From NCBI RefSeq assembly GCF_005116465.1, contig NZ_SWBM01000004.1:62001-126000 (forward strand): 64,000 nt of DNA, in the 5' to 3' direction. This DNA comes from Robertmurraya kyonggiensis. Lineage in GTDB: Bacteria; Bacillota; Bacilli; Bacillales; Cytobacillaceae. The notes beneath the pieces are model-generated. The model did no database searches. It was not told the origin of the DNA and saw nothing but the letters and a program-made list of their open reading frames with translations. Shown in pieces: positions 31,835-40,197 of this stretch. The position numbers and the translations under genes were made by a program. Within the stretch, counting starts at the first letter, position 1. Each line of letters starts with the position of its first letter.

Positions 31835-32923
31835 TTAGTTAAACGGTAAGTTTTTTCTAAAGTCTTGAACCATACCAAATACTTGCACCCACGCACCAAC
31901 CAATACGCCATTTACAAAGCCTGGGTCGTAATTCGCAATAGGTGTTCCCATCGGATAATAGCCTTTTTGACTGACCACGACTTGAATCTCTTCCTCAGAC
32001 ACACCATTTTGAGACATTAAATCCCTCAGTGACTGTGGAATCGATGGATCCAAGGAAGTAGCATTATTCGTTACTGGTTGCGTCACTGGTTCCTGTGGCG
32101 GTGGTGCAATGGATTGTGAAACTGGTTGCTCTTGCACAGGTGCAGTTTGCGTTGTTGTTTGTGGCGGTACAACTGGCTGCGTTTGTGCTTGGTTGTTAAA
32201 AATATGAGCAATCTGGCCATAGTCTAATGGAAATTCATCTGGCAAACCGTGGCGGTTTTTTGCGTCCCAAGCAGGATGATGAGTAGCGAAAACAGTACGA
32301 ACGCCACCTTGTCCTTTATGCTTTTTGTTTTTTGCTTTATCATCCACCGCAACGCTATACGTTTTGTAGTTAATGAACAAAACCATGTCAGCCCATTCCT
32401 TAACCAATGGAGCAGTCTGTGAGCTTGTCTTTTTCCCGAGCTTCAGCTGATAGCGGTCATAAGATCCCATTTCATCAGGTTGCTCAAATTTAACGATTTG
32501 AGAATGAGCAGTGAGGACGACATTAATTCCTACCTCAATCAGATCACTTAGCTTATTAAGGAAACGTCCTAGTTCCTCTTTCACATAGACGTATCCATTG
32601 CCATAACCAAAGTCCTCTACACCCTTTTTATTGTGTTCGGCACAAACAAATTCAGTACAAAGCATTTCTGCCCAATCAACTGTATCAATGATGAGAGTTT
32701 TATATAGACCTCCTTGGTGTTTGACCCATTCAACTTGCTGCTGAAGCATCGTCCAACTACTAGGTTTCGGAAGTCGGTTAACATCCAACTCAGTTGTCGA
32801 ACCCTCTGTATCTATGAAAATAGGATTCGGAAATTGTGCTGCAAGAGAGGATTTTCCAATCCCCTCTGGACCATACAAAACTACCTTTTTAGCTTTTTCG
32901 ATTTTCCCACTAATTACTTGCAT
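31835..32923 (-). CDS. Sak4-like RecA-fold ATPase (AAA_24)
   Basis: A 362-residue protein. Walker A LYGPEGIGKSS (about residue 18), Walker B TLIIDTVDW (about 78) and LTAHSQI (about 140) fit the AAA_24/Sak4 family, which promotes single-strand annealing together with the phage SSB. A Gln/Pro/Thr-rich linker follows at 240-290, and a helical end. Its stop is within the start of nothing else; its start overlaps the RecF-like gene by one base. Confidence 0.85.
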   Translation of the reverse strand: MQVISGKIEKAKKVVLYGPEGIGKSSLAAQFPNPIFIDTEGSTTELDVNRLPKPSSWTMLQQQVEWVKHQGGLYKTLIIDTVDWAEMLCTEFVCAEHNKKGVEDFGYGNGYVYVKEELGRFLNKLSDLIEVGINVVLTAHSQIVKFEQPDEMGSYDRYQLKLGKKTSSQTAPLVKEWADMVLFINYKTYSVAVDDKAKNKKHKGQGGVRTVFATHHPAWDAKNRHGLPDEFPLDYGQIAHIFNNQAQTQPVVPPQTTTQTAPVQEQPVSQSIAPPPQEPVTQPVTNNATSLDPSIPQSLRDLMSQNGVSEEEIQVVVSQKGYYPMGTPIANYDPGFVNGVLVGAWVQVFGMVQDFRKNLPFN

Positions 32924-34242
32924 TAAAATTCACCTGCCTTCCAAGTTGGAGTTGATGCCACTGGCTCCTGGACTGGAACCGGAGCTTGTTGATCTTCTTC
33001 AGCTTGTCCAGCTACATAGCCATCTTCGATAATGATGGAGCACTCTTCTCCAGTAGAAACTCTTGTAGCGATTGCTTGCAGACCTTCTTGCTCTAACCAT
33101 TGACCAAATTCTTGTAAACTATCTAAATCCATTTGCTCAAGCTTATCCAGTAGAATGAAACCACAATTAGGCTTTAACTTTCGGACGATAGCAGCTGATA
33201 CTTTTAGTTGGTCCGAACCAGACATGTTATCCCACTTCTGACCTTCATAGACGAGTTCCCCATCATCCACACTTAAGCCTTCAAGCGGTAAGTCTGCATT
33301 GGTCAATAGGTCGCTCTTTTCCTTACGAACTGCTTCAATCTGAGTTGTGAGTTGGTCATATTGCATTCTGTATTCATTGGCATCTGTTTCAGCCTTATCT
33401 TTATCAAGATTTGCACGAACCTTACGATTGATTTCATCGATTTGCTGAATGTTGCGTGCTAATTCTTCAGTCGATTCATCCATCAGATCGAGTGCATCTT
33501 TTTGAGCGATTTCTAAGTCTGCAGATAACTGTTTGAGTTTAGATTTAGCTTCGTTAAGTAGATTCGTTAAGCGTTCTACTTCTTGTGTTTGAACAGAAAA
33601 TTGTTGTTGAATTTGCGTTAACTGGTTACGTTTACGTTGATTCTCACCGTTGCGAGCGAGAATGGCTTGTTGCTGTTGAATTAAGTCAGATGCAGAAATA
33701 GGCTCCTTCGGTGCATCAGGATAATACGGCTGCTCTTTGGCAAACTTCGATTTTTGGTCAGCAATTTGTCCGATTGCTCGACGGCTGTTGTAAATCTCCG
33801 TTTCTTTTTGCTCAAGTTCGAAAAGCTTGTGTCCTACACCGATAATTTGCAGTAAAGTATTCGCCTTTTCTTTGCTACTGGATGCCATGAATTTTGGTAA
33901 GTCGATAGCCAATTCATTGACGAAACTATCCAGTAGTTGTTGCCCTCCTTTCTCGCCATTCGGGTCAATGACTTTTAAATCTGAGTTTTTTCCTTTGCGC
34001 TCCACAATAAGCCCGTTTGAAAGAACTAAATGAAGATGTGGTGGAACGACAGATCCTTCTCGCGTCGCCTGGGAAGGACGATACTTATTTCCACCTAATG
34101 CCCAAGCAATAGAATCCAAGACACTTGTTTTCCCTTGTTTATTTTTACCGCCAACTATGGTTAGGCCGTTTGCTGAAGGCTCAATCTTAACGGCTTTGAC
34201 ACGTTTGACATTTTCTATTTCAAGCTTGTTAATTTTTATCAT
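32923..34242 (-). CDS. RecF/SbcC-like AAA ATPase
   Basis: A 439-residue protein with an N-terminal ATP-binding half (LTIVGGKNKQGKTSVLDSI, Walker A near residue 32), a central coiled coil (about 170-320) and a C-terminal MSGSDQLKVSAAIV signature and Walker B GFILLDK (with Lys-Leu after Asp where many family members have Glu). The fold is that of DNA-repair SMC-like ATPases. With Sak4-like and DUF669 proteins it forms the phage recombination set. Confidence 0.85.
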   Translation of the reverse strand: MIKINKLEIENVKRVKAVKIEPSANGLTIVGGKNKQGKTSVLDSIAWALGGNKYRPSQATREGSVVPPHLHLVLSNGLIVERKGKNSDLKVIDPNGEKGGQQLLDSFVNELAIDLPKFMASSSKEKANTLLQIIGVGHKLFELEQKETEIYNSRRAIGQIADQKSKFAKEQPYYPDAPKEPISASDLIQQQQAILARNGENQRKRNQLTQIQQQFSVQTQEVERLTNLLNEAKSKLKQLSADLEIAQKDALDLMDESTEELARNIQQIDEINRKVRANLDKDKAETDANEYRMQYDQLTTQIEAVRKEKSDLLTNADLPLEGLSVDDGELVYEGQKWDNMSGSDQLKVSAAIVRKLKPNCGFILLDKLEQMDLDSLQEFGQWLEQEGLQAIATRVSTGEECSIIIEDGYVAGQAEEDQQAPVPVQEPVASTPTWKAGEF

Positions 34243-34276
34243 CGCGATTCTCCTTTATTAAGTGACATTGATAGAC

Positions 34277-34429
34277 TTAATATTTAATAGATTTTTGTCT
34301 GCCAGATACCCTGTGAACGATCCACAACTCGTCCGGCAAGTTTTTCACGACTAACCAATTTTCAGGATTAAGACCAACATTCTTCATGATAATTTTCTGA
34401 TTAAGACTTGGCCGTTTACCGTGTTTCAT
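34277..34429 (-). CDS. DUF6906-like small protein (50 aa)
   Basis: ATG 34429 behind AGGAGAGGG. MKHGKRPSLNQK and GLNPENWLVVKN, then IVHR.SG, are the conserved pattern of this small phage/Firmicute family. Basic and probably nucleic-acid associated; the function is unknown. Confidence 0.7.
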   Translation of the reverse strand: MKHGKRPSLNQKIIMKNVGLNPENWLVVKNLPDELWIVHRVSGRQKSIKY

Positions 34430-34515
34430 AACCCTCTCCTATTCCATCGCTGATCTAGGTGTGCTACAATGGTGTTGGATATTTAGATTTTTGACTCGTT
34501 GTTCCAGCAACGGGT

Positions 34516-34782
34516 CTATTTTTGTTCAATAAATGCGATAGCTTTTCTGAGGTCCTCGGAGTTTAATAGTTGCTCCCCATTAAGTGCAGCTTTTAAGTTA
34601 GTAACTACCGAAGCCTTTTCTTCATCGCGTTTATACTTTTTAATAACAAGGCCATCCTCTGTGCTGAACATTTCCATTGATGTACCTGGTCCCCAAGCAT
34701 TCACGTCTCTTACTTCTTTAGGAATGACAATACGACCAAGCTCATCTATCTTTCTAACAATCCCTAAACCTTTAAGTTTCAT
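34516..34782 (-). CDS. AbrB/SpoVT-type transition regulator
   Basis: An 88-residue protein; residues 1-50 form the AbrB swapped-hairpin DNA-binding domain (GIVRKIDELGRIVIPKEVR). The C-terminal 35 residues differ from host AbrB. ATG 34782 has GGAGGGG upstream. It is likely a regulator of early phage or host genes. Confidence 0.9.
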   Translation of the reverse strand: MKLKGLGIVRKIDELGRIVIPKEVRDVNAWGPGTSMEMFSTEDGLVIKKYKRDEEKASVVTNLKAALNGEQLLNSEDLRKAIAFIEQK

Positions 34783-34803
34783 GCATTTCCCCTCCTCTCA
34801 AGG

Positions 34804-34968
34804 TTAATTTTTTTCGATATAATTGATTGCATTTTGTAGGTACTTTCTAGTTGTCTTACGATTAACTGGAGTAGTCTGCAGAAGTGCATCAAGTCCTCTA
34901 AGCAACTGAGCCTTTTCAGCATCTTCACGCTGTAGTTCTACTCTTTTCAGTACAGTAGTTGCATTCAT
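34804..34968 (-). CDS. Small helical protein (54 aa)
   Basis: ATG 34968 follows GAAAGGAGGCGAG. Basic two-helix sequence (VLKRVELQREDAEKAQLL, then RKYLQNAINYIEKN). Its final part resembles the AbrB-like neighbour's last helix (RKAIAFIEQK), hinting at shared ancestry or pairing. No family recognised. Confidence 0.6.
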   Translation of the reverse strand: MNATTVLKRVELQREDAEKAQLLRGLDALLQTTPVNRKTTRKYLQNAINYIEKN

Positions 34969-34999
34969 TCTTCTCGCCTCCTTTCAAGTAACAGAATGA

Positions 35000-35176
35000 T
35001 TAATTCAGGTGTTCATGAACCGTTGAATAAAGTTGAGCTGCGTATTCATCTCCCACATAAGCGTCCTCGACATCGTCCAATAAAATTCCTAGACGAACCG
35101 TTTTAAGTTCTGTAGAAGGAGTCTCTAAAATCTCTTTCAAACGATTAGTAAGTACAAGCATTTCCCCTGTTTTCAT
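35000..35176 (-). CDS. Small hypothetical protein (58 aa)
   Basis: ATG 35176 behind GGTGAAAGG, preferred over an in-frame start at 35218. N-terminal helix (GEMLVLTNRLKEILETPS) and an acidic tail. Function unknown. Confidence 0.6.
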   Translation of the reverse strand: MKTGEMLVLTNRLKEILETPSTELKTVRLGILLDDVEDAYVGDEYAAQLYSTVHEHLN

Positions 35177-35244
35177 CCTTTCACCACCCTTCGACGTTTC
35201 GTGTGTAATCGACAACATTTACAACTGGATAACTTTCACTTCAA

Positions 35245-35328
35245 CTAGTGATGACGGCAGTTATCAGCATTCAAGTTATTTCCACAGCATTTTTCGCAAC
35301 ATTCGCCAAAAAAAGTGAGGTTATTCAC
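35245..35328 (-). CDS. Possible 27-residue cysteine-rich peptide
   Basis: GTG 35328 to TAG 35245 encodes a peptide with GECCEKCCGN in the middle and HH at the end. The start codon lies in the terminator hairpin of the upstream gene and the ribosome site is poor, so it may be chance. The CC-x2-CC spacing is the reason to list it. Confidence 0.25.
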   Translation of the reverse strand: MNNLTFFGECCEKCCGNNLNADNCRHH

Positions 35329-35332
35329 CTCG
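35307..35332 (-). terminator. Terminator after the DUF5348 gene
   Basis: On the minus strand CGAGGT, loop GAAT, AACCTC, then ACTTTTTTT. Confidence 0.6.
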
Positions 35333-35347
35333 GTATTTCGTAATTAA

Positions 35348-35803
35348 TTATTTTCTAACGCGTACCATCATCCCATTAATTGAAACATCTGGACCTAGAG
35401 CCTTTGCGTAATAGTCGGAACCATTATGTTCAATTGATGTGTAAAGCCAATATTGCTCGTCGTATTTCGTGTCGTTATATAAGATTTCGCAAGTACTTCC
35501 AGAAGTGAAATATGTGCCACTCGGGAGGGCATATCTCTTTGCATCGTTATGTTTGATGTAACCCTGTTCGACAACTGGCTTAGTTAGATATTCTAGTCTG
35601 TAATAAATGTCTTCTAGTGATTCAGTGAGAATTCTGTATTGGTCCTTCATAAATTCCTGGTCTAAATTTTCTCGATTGACCCTCAGATTTTCACAATCGT
35701 CACCTAATTCATAAAGCAAGTCTTTAATTTCACTTTTCACTTTTAAGAAGTGATATTTAGCATCTTCCAAAGAAATATCCTTTGAACTTTTGTTGAAATA
35801 CAT
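35348..35803 (-). CDS. DUF5348-like phage protein
   Basis: A 151-residue protein from ATG 35803. The N-terminal half is helical and acidic; the C-terminal half has RYALPSGTYFTSGSTCEIL and YYAKALGPDVSINGMMVRVR, matching the DUF5348 small beta domain seen in Firmicute mobile elements. Position early in the operon; function unknown. Confidence 0.7.
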   Translation of the reverse strand: MYFNKSSKDISLEDAKYHFLKVKSEIKDLLYELGDDCENLRVNRENLDQEFMKDQYRILTESLEDIYYRLEYLTKPVVEQGYIKHNDAKRYALPSGTYFTSGSTCEILYNDTKYDEQYWLYTSIEHNGSDYYAKALGPDVSINGMMVRVRK

Positions 35804-35874
35804 TTATCTTCCTCCCTATTTTCTATTGACGTCGCTACCGTCTTATCAGCTATCAAGACCAACAATTAATTTCC

Positions 35875-36195
35875 TTACTGGGTAAAGATTTGTTGAAAGT
35901 ATTTATCCAAAAAATCAGCCATCTTTGTGGCTTGGAACGCCCATGTCTGACCTTTTGATTTTGGATAATAAACAAAGCCACCATGATCAACATCAAGCTT
36001 TTTTCGAAACCTCGACGGATAAAGAATGTTTTCTTTAATCCATTCAGACTTTTTATTAGTACGACTCTCCAAGTCCTTCATGTTCCAATACACACCTTTG
36101 AGCTGTTGTTCTTTCAGTTCCTGTAGCTCAACTTTGGATATGAGGACTTGGTCTGCTGGTACCGGGATGGTTAAATTGACTGTTAATTGTTGCAT
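35875..36195 (-). CDS. DUF771 excisionase-like protein
   Basis: A 106-residue protein, typical of the second early gene in Bacillus phages. MQQLTVNLTIPVPADQVLI, then GVYWNMKDLESRTNKKSEW, a winged-helix-like MerR/excisionase pattern, and GGFVYYPKSKGQTWAF are family hallmarks. It may control excision or early transcription. A 20-base gap follows the Cro-like gene. Confidence 0.8.
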   Translation of the reverse strand: MQQLTVNLTIPVPADQVLISKVELQELKEQQLKGVYWNMKDLESRTNKKSEWIKENILYPSRFRKKLDVDHGGFVYYPKSKGQTWAFQATKMADFLDKYFQQIFTQ

Positions 36196-36214
36196 TGAAT
36201 AATAGCCACCTCCC

Positions 36215-36460
36215 TTATGAAATTAATCTACGTTCCTTTATCGGAACGATAGGTTCAAAAAAATAGGCGATCGGTACGCCGTATTTTGAGTGCAATAGAT
36301 TCACATCACTTAATGAGAAGTCTGCTCCAAAACCATTCAGCTTTTTGCTTACGGTATTAGGCTTTACTCCCAGTAATTCAGCTACATCCTTATGCGAAAT
36401 ATTCTTTTCCACTAGAAACGCTTTGACTTTGTAATAAGGTTGCCTGTTTCTTGAGTCCAC
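36215..36460 (-). CDS. Cro-like repressor
   Basis: An 81-residue protein from GTG 36460 behind GGAGGTGA. Helix-turn-helix at about 10-45 (KAFLVEKNISHKDVAELLGV, then PNTVSKKLNGFGADF). It is the first gene of the leftward early operon and probably lowers repressor synthesis during lytic growth by binding the same TTCC-GGAA operators. Confidence 0.85.
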   Translation of the reverse strand: MDSRNRQPYYKVKAFLVEKNISHKDVAELLGVKPNTVSKKLNGFGADFSLSDVNLLHSKYGVPIAYFFEPIVPIKERRLIS

Positions 36461-36500
36461 TATCTTTCACCTCCGTTCGTTCCGTTTGTGGAACAACTCA

Positions 36501-36529
36501 AATATAAAACAGATTTATTCCCATGTCAA
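36501..36529 (-). promoter_or_regulatory. Early (cro) promoter
   Basis: On the minus strand TTGACA (36529-36524), 17-base spacer, TATATT (36506-36501). A strong sigma-A promoter; the first operator covers its start point. Confidence 0.85.
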
Positions 36530-36570
36530 CAACAAAAATTCCTTTTGTGGAATTATTTTTTGACAAATTG

Positions 36571-36599
36571 TTGCATTATAGGAACAAACATTGTAGAAT
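36571..36599 (+). promoter_or_regulatory. Repressor (cI) promoter
   Basis: TTGCAT (36571-36576), 17-base spacer, TAGAAT (36594-36599). Its -10 overlaps the third operator, so the repressor probably regulates itself. Confidence 0.75.
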
Positions 36600-36638
36600 A
36601 TTCCCATACAAGGAATATTGGATAGGAGAGAACAGAGA

Positions 36639-37091
36639 ATGAACGTGTTTGGGGAAAGGCTTAAAGAGTTAAGGGGAAATCTTAGTTTGGAGGATCTAGC
36701 AAACAAACTTAATAGTAAATACGAAACTAATATTAGTAAGAGCATGCTTTCCAGATATGAAAATGGCGCAGACCCTAAAATGGAGAATGTTAGAGTTATC
36801 GCAGACTATTTTAAGGTGACAGCTGATTACTTACTTGGTATTAACAATGACAAAGTTGTTCCTTTTAACCCTCAGCTAAATGAAAAGGATGAGAAGGACA
36901 TTCAAAAGGAATTGCAAAAAATGATCGACGGACTAGAAGGTAAAAATGGATATGCTGCTTTTGATGGGAATACATTAGAAGGGCTTGACGAGGAAGATAA
37001 GGAACTACTTATTTCTTCACTAGAAAACTCCTTACGCTTGGCTAAGCGCTTGGCTAAGCAGAAATTCACACCTAAAAAACACAGAGATTAG
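36639..37091 (+). CDS. CI-like immunity repressor
   Basis: A 150-residue protein. ATG 36639 follows GGAGAG, preferred to a start at 36618 that lies in the operator. Residues 3-60 form an HTH_3 domain with SKSMLSRYENGADPK as the recognition region, followed by an acidic middle and a helical end. It lacks the Ser-Lys autoproteolysis domain of LexA-type repressors, so induction probably depends on the ImmA-type peptidase encoded next. Confidence 0.9.
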   Translation: MNVFGERLKELRGNLSLEDLANKLNSKYETNISKSMLSRYENGADPKMENVRVIADYFKVTADYLLGINNDKVVPFNPQLNEKDEKDIQKELQKMIDGLEGKNGYAAFDGNTLEGLDEEDKELLISSLENSLRLAKRLAKQKFTPKKHRD

Positions 37092-37105
37092 GAGAGCAGC
37101 AGGCC

Positions 37106-37531
37106 ATGGAACATATAGAGAGAAAAGTCCGGTCATTAGTGAGTCAATTTCAAACGAACTGCCCATTTAAGTTGGCCAAGTTGTTAGGCATTCAGGTCGT
37201 ACATGAACAACTTGGCAACACAATGGGATATTACAGCAAGCATTTTCGTATCAAAATAATTCATTTAAATGAAAAACTAGATACTGAAGAAAAAGAGTTT
37301 GTATGTGCTCATGAGTTAGGACACGCTATCCATCATCCAGATGCTAATACGCCCTTTCTAAAAAAACACACATTGTTCTCGACTGAAAAGATTGAACAAG
37401 AGGCGAATGTTTTTGCCCTAAATCTACTATTCCTTGAAAAAGAATTACATGAGCAATATTCCATCGAGACTGCCTTAAATAAGTACGGCATTCCTCAAAA
37501 GTTGCTTAGGGATTCTAATATATTTTTTTAA
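37106..37531 (+). CDS. ImmA/IrrE-family metallopeptidase
   Basis: A 141-residue protein from ATG 37106. HELGH near residue 70 binds zinc and EANVFALNLL near 113 carries the third ligand. It lies directly behind the repressor, the ICEBs1/phi105 arrangement in which ImmA cleaves ImmR to trigger excision. So this is the likely induction switch. Confidence 0.9.
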   Translation: MEHIERKVRSLVSQFQTNCPFKLAKLLGIQVVHEQLGNTMGYYSKHFRIKIIHLNEKLDTEEKEFVCAHELGHAIHHPDANTPFLKKHTLFSTEKIEQEANVFALNLLFLEKELHEQYSIETALNKYGIPQKLLRDSNIFF

Positions 37532-37570
37532 CCTCAAAACAGAACACACGTTCCAAAGGAGGGAGCAAGT

Positions 37571-38695
37571 TTGGCAAGTTTTACAAACCGCGGAACGAAG
37601 ACGAAACCATCTTGGCAGTATACAGTAAGTAGGATGGTGAATGGAAAATCAGATCCCATACGTAAAGGTGGGTTCAAATCAAAGAAGGAGGCTCAAGTAG
37701 CAGCTACAGAAATAGAGGAGAAGTTGAACAAAGGAGTAGCTCCAACAAAAGTTCGAAAAGTAACACTCGAAGAGTATTTTGAGTCCTGGCTCAACATATT
37801 CAAACCTGGTATCAGCGACAACACTCGAGCACGATACTTAACAACGTTGGAAACGATTAAAGCTGAGTTCCCAGGAACTTATGTTCAAGACATATCAAAA
37901 CGCTCATATCAGTCTGTTTTGAATAAGTATGGTGAATCTCACGGGCTAGCAACTTCAAAGAAATTGAATTCACATATCAGAGCATGTGTGAAGGAAGCAA
38001 TTGACGAAGGACTCATTAGTGTCGATTTCACGAGAGGTGTGAAGCTTACCGGAGAAAAACCGAAAAAAACTGAAGAGAAGCACTTAAATTTTTTCGAAAG
38101 CAAACGACTGCAAAAATATCTACTGAAGAACTTAGATCCTAAGAATATGATGAATTACTTAATTCTTCTTGGTTTAACTACAGGCTTACGATTTGGGGAG
38201 CTTGTTGGACTTACCCGGACAGACTTTGATTTCAAAAAGAACAGACTTAATGTTGATAAAGTTTGGGGCTACAACAACAAAATGAAAAAGGGTTTCGGAC
38301 CTACGAAAAACGAGCAATCTGTTCGAGTAATCAAGGTAGATAAGACCACTATGCGAATCTTCAAAGAGCTATTTAAAGAGACACCTGACAAGCCACATGG
38401 TTTAGTATTTCACAGCACTTTGTCTAAGTACGGAGTGATTACTAATAACGGTGTGAACAAGGTTCTGAAGAGCATTCTGAATGAATTAAATATTGACCAG
38501 ATTACCGTTCACGGTCTACGTCATACCCATATCAGTGTGCTGCTTTATAAAAGGTTATCCATCACATACGTTTCGGAACGAGCTGGCCATAAAGATATCA
38601 ACACAACACTAAGCACTTACGCGCATGTTCTGAAAGAGTTGCGAGAAGAAGATGAAGAAGCAGCTGTTGCGATATTTGAGGAGGTTGCGGTGTAA
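37571..38695 (+). CDS. int: Site-specific tyrosine integrase
   Basis: A 374-residue recombinase from TTG 37571 behind AAAGGAGGG. Arm-binding AP2-like domain at 1-55, SAM-like core at 65-155 and catalytic domain from 170. The catalytic residues are visible: Arg in TTGLRFGEL, His-x-x-Arg in HGLRHTH, His in AGHKD and the Tyr nucleophile in LSTYAHVL. It lies 150 bases from the tRNA-Arg gene, which is the attachment site. Confidence 0.95.
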   Translation: MASFTNRGTKTKPSWQYTVSRMVNGKSDPIRKGGFKSKKEAQVAATEIEEKLNKGVAPTKVRKVTLEEYFESWLNIFKPGISDNTRARYLTTLETIKAEFPGTYVQDISKRSYQSVLNKYGESHGLATSKKLNSHIRACVKEAIDEGLISVDFTRGVKLTGEKPKKTEEKHLNFFESKRLQKYLLKNLDPKNMMNYLILLGLTTGLRFGELVGLTRTDFDFKKNRLNVDKVWGYNNKMKKGFGPTKNEQSVRVIKVDKTTMRIFKELFKETPDKPHGLVFHSTLSKYGVITNNGVNKVLKSILNELNIDQITVHGLRHTHISVLLYKRLSITYVSERAGHKDINTTLSTYAHVLKELREEDEEAAVAIFEEVAV

Positions 38696-38710
38696 AAAAT
38701 GTGTAAAAAA
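38690..38710 (+). repeat. Tandem GTGTAAAAAA repeat
   Basis: Two copies of GTGTAAAAAA at 38690-38699 and 38701-38710, one helical turn apart, overlapping the integrase stop codon. Candidate arm-type integrase binding sites of the attachment region. Confidence 0.4.
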
Positions 38711-38753
38711 GTTTCAAAACGTATCTCTTCTAAACGGTTTCTAAAAGGAGCGA

Positions 38754-38806
38754 TAAAAATAAAAAAACTCTCAAAAACGTTGGTGCAACAACATTCTTAA
38801 GAGTTT
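38754..38806 (-). terminator. Terminator downstream of tRNA-Arg on the prophage side
   Basis: On the minus strand AAACTCT...AGAGTTT with an inner GTTG/CAAC stem, then TTTTTTATTTTT. It would end the tRNA transcript within prophage-side DNA. Confidence 0.65.
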
Positions 38807-38841
38807 CCTCCTGGTGCTCAAATGAACATAATTAAATTAAA

Positions 38842-38918
38842 TGGCGTCCCAGGAGAGATTCGAACTCCCGACCGTACGCTTAGAAGGCGTATGCTCTATC
38901 CGGCTGAGCTACTGGGAC
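38842..38918 (-). tRNA. tRNA-Arg (anticodon UCU), prophage attachment gene
   Basis: A 77-base cloverleaf: acceptor GTCCCAG/CTGGGAC, D-arm GCTC/GAGC, anticodon stem TACGC/GCGTA with loop CTTCTAA (UCU), T-arm GGGAG-TTCGAAT-CTCTC (one wobble), and encoded CCA. The 3' end faces the integrase, so the attachment core probably includes this 3' half and the gene was restored on integration. Confidence 0.95.
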
Positions 38919-39027
38919 ATAAAAGTTTGATGACTCGAAATCACTTTGCTTTTTTCGAGGACATTTTTTATTATATTAGGCTAACATTTAAAAGTCAATA
39001 GAAAAATTCATTTTTTTACTGTGAAAA

Positions 39028-39052
39028 TCAAGGGGCCTCCACACCCCTTGAA
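39028..39052 (-). terminator. Terminator after ysnB
   Basis: TCAAGGGG, loop, CCCCTTGA, then TTTTC on the minus strand, just downstream of the ysnB stop codon. Confidence 0.75.
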
Positions 39053-39064
39053 TATTTCACACAA

Positions 39065-39580
39065 TCACCCAAGATTAAATGTTTGTCGCAATTCCACCAT
39101 TTCCCCGCTATCGAAATCATGAACCTCAAGTTCAACTTTATTCCCTTGGATATCTAGGATGACATAAGTACGTTCTTGTCTTCCTCTTGGCAAACGAAGG
39201 CTACCTGGGTTAAGAAACAGCTTTCCTCGAACTAATTCCGCTCCCAATAGGTGAGAATGTCCAAAGCAAACAATTTGGGCATTGACCTCATCAGCACGAT
39301 AAAGTAGCTTCATCAACGAAGATTTCACATCAAAAAGATGCCCATGTGTGACGAAAAAACGAAAACCACTGGATTCTGCCAAGATTTCATTTTCAAAATC
39401 GCCTGTAAAATCACAGTTTCCCCGCACCACAGTAAATCCTTGAATTTCCTCATCGTCTTTTTCAAGCTCTGAATCACCACAGTGAATCATGAGCTCTACT
39501 TCCCGTCCATGGCGTTTCTTTAACTCCTCTAGTTCTGCACGCCAGCCATGACTATCACTTACAACTAGCACCTTTGCCAT
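39065..39580 (-). CDS. ysnB: YsnB, MJ0936-type metallophosphoesterase
   Basis: A 171-residue phosphodiesterase of the YfcE/MJ0936 family. Metal-binding motifs are intact: SDSHG (residue 8), IHCGDSE (33), VRGNCD (53), VTHGH (78) and FGHSH (105). Its substrate in Bacillus is not established. It ends the rph-ysnA-ysnB gene set, 14 bases after ysnA. Confidence 0.95.
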   Translation of the reverse strand: MAKVLVVSDSHGWRAELEELKKRHGREVELMIHCGDSELEKDDEEIQGFTVVRGNCDFTGDFENEILAESSGFRFFVTHGHLFDVKSSLMKLLYRADEVNAQIVCFGHSHLLGAELVRGKLFLNPGSLRLPRGRQERTYVILDIQGNKVELEVHDFDSGEMVELRQTFNLG

Positions 39581-39594
39581 AAAAATCGCACCTT

Positions 39595-40197
39595 CTACTT
39601 ACTAAATTTACTTGAATTCAATATGCTTTCAAGATTTTTTAAAGCCTTAGCACGATGACTGATTTGGCTTTTTACTTCAGGTTCTAACTCAGCCATTGCT
39701 TTTCCAAATTCCTTCACAAAAAAGATTGGGTCGTAGCCGAAGCCATGACTACCTCTTCTCTCTCTTAAAATCATCCCTTCACATGTACCGTGTACCGTTA
39801 GGGATTCTCCATCTGGAAATGCAACAGCTAACGCACAGTAAAAACGAGCAGTTCTCTCTTCATCTGGAACCTCTTCAAGTTCTTTTAAAACCTTATCCAT
39901 ATTAGCCTGATCACTTTTTTCAAGACCTGCATAACGTGCCGAATAAATCCCTGGTGCACCATCCAAAGCATCCACAATTAACCCAGAATCGTCAGAAATG
40001 ACAACCTGTCCGGTTATTTTACTTACAGCTTCAGCCTTCAGCAGTGCATTTTCTTCAAATGTCTTACCTGTCTCTTCAATGTCCTCGATATCATCAAAAT
40101 CCAATAGTGTTTTTACTTCGTAATCTAAAGGCAGGAACATTCTTTCAAATTCCTTTGCCTTGCCTTTATTTTTTGTCGCGATAATTACTGTTTTCAT
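39595..40197 (-). CDS. ysnA: XTP/dITP diphosphatase (Ham1/RdgB family)
   Basis: A 200-residue house-cleaning enzyme that hydrolyses dITP, ITP and XTP to monophosphates. [11 protein letters not shown] at the start, [13 protein letters not shown] near 68 and [10 protein letters not shown] near 150 are the family motifs. ATG 40197 overlaps the rph stop by four bases. Confidence 0.97.
   Translation of the reverse strand: MKTVIIATKNKGKAKEFERMFLPLDYEVKTLLDFDDIEDIEETGKTFEENALLKAEAVSKITGQVVISDDSGLIVDALDGAPGIYSARYAGLEKSDQANMDKVLKELEEVPDEERTARFYCALAVAFPDGESLTVHGTCEGMILRERRGSHGFGYDPIFFVKEFGKAMAELEPEVKSQISHRAKALKNLESILNSSKFSK

Larger units (their letters stand above)
36479..36619. promoter_or_regulatory. 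Immunity operators between cI and cro
   Basis: Three palindromes share TTCC-spacer-GGAA: 36479-36494 (spacer 6), 36538-36553 (spacer 6) and 36597-36619 (spacer 7, arms extended to AATATTCC/GGAATATT). A half-site AGGAACA lies at 36580-36586. They overlap the start of the cro promoter, the area between the promoters and the cI -10, as expected for a lysis-lysogeny switch. Confidence 0.8.
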
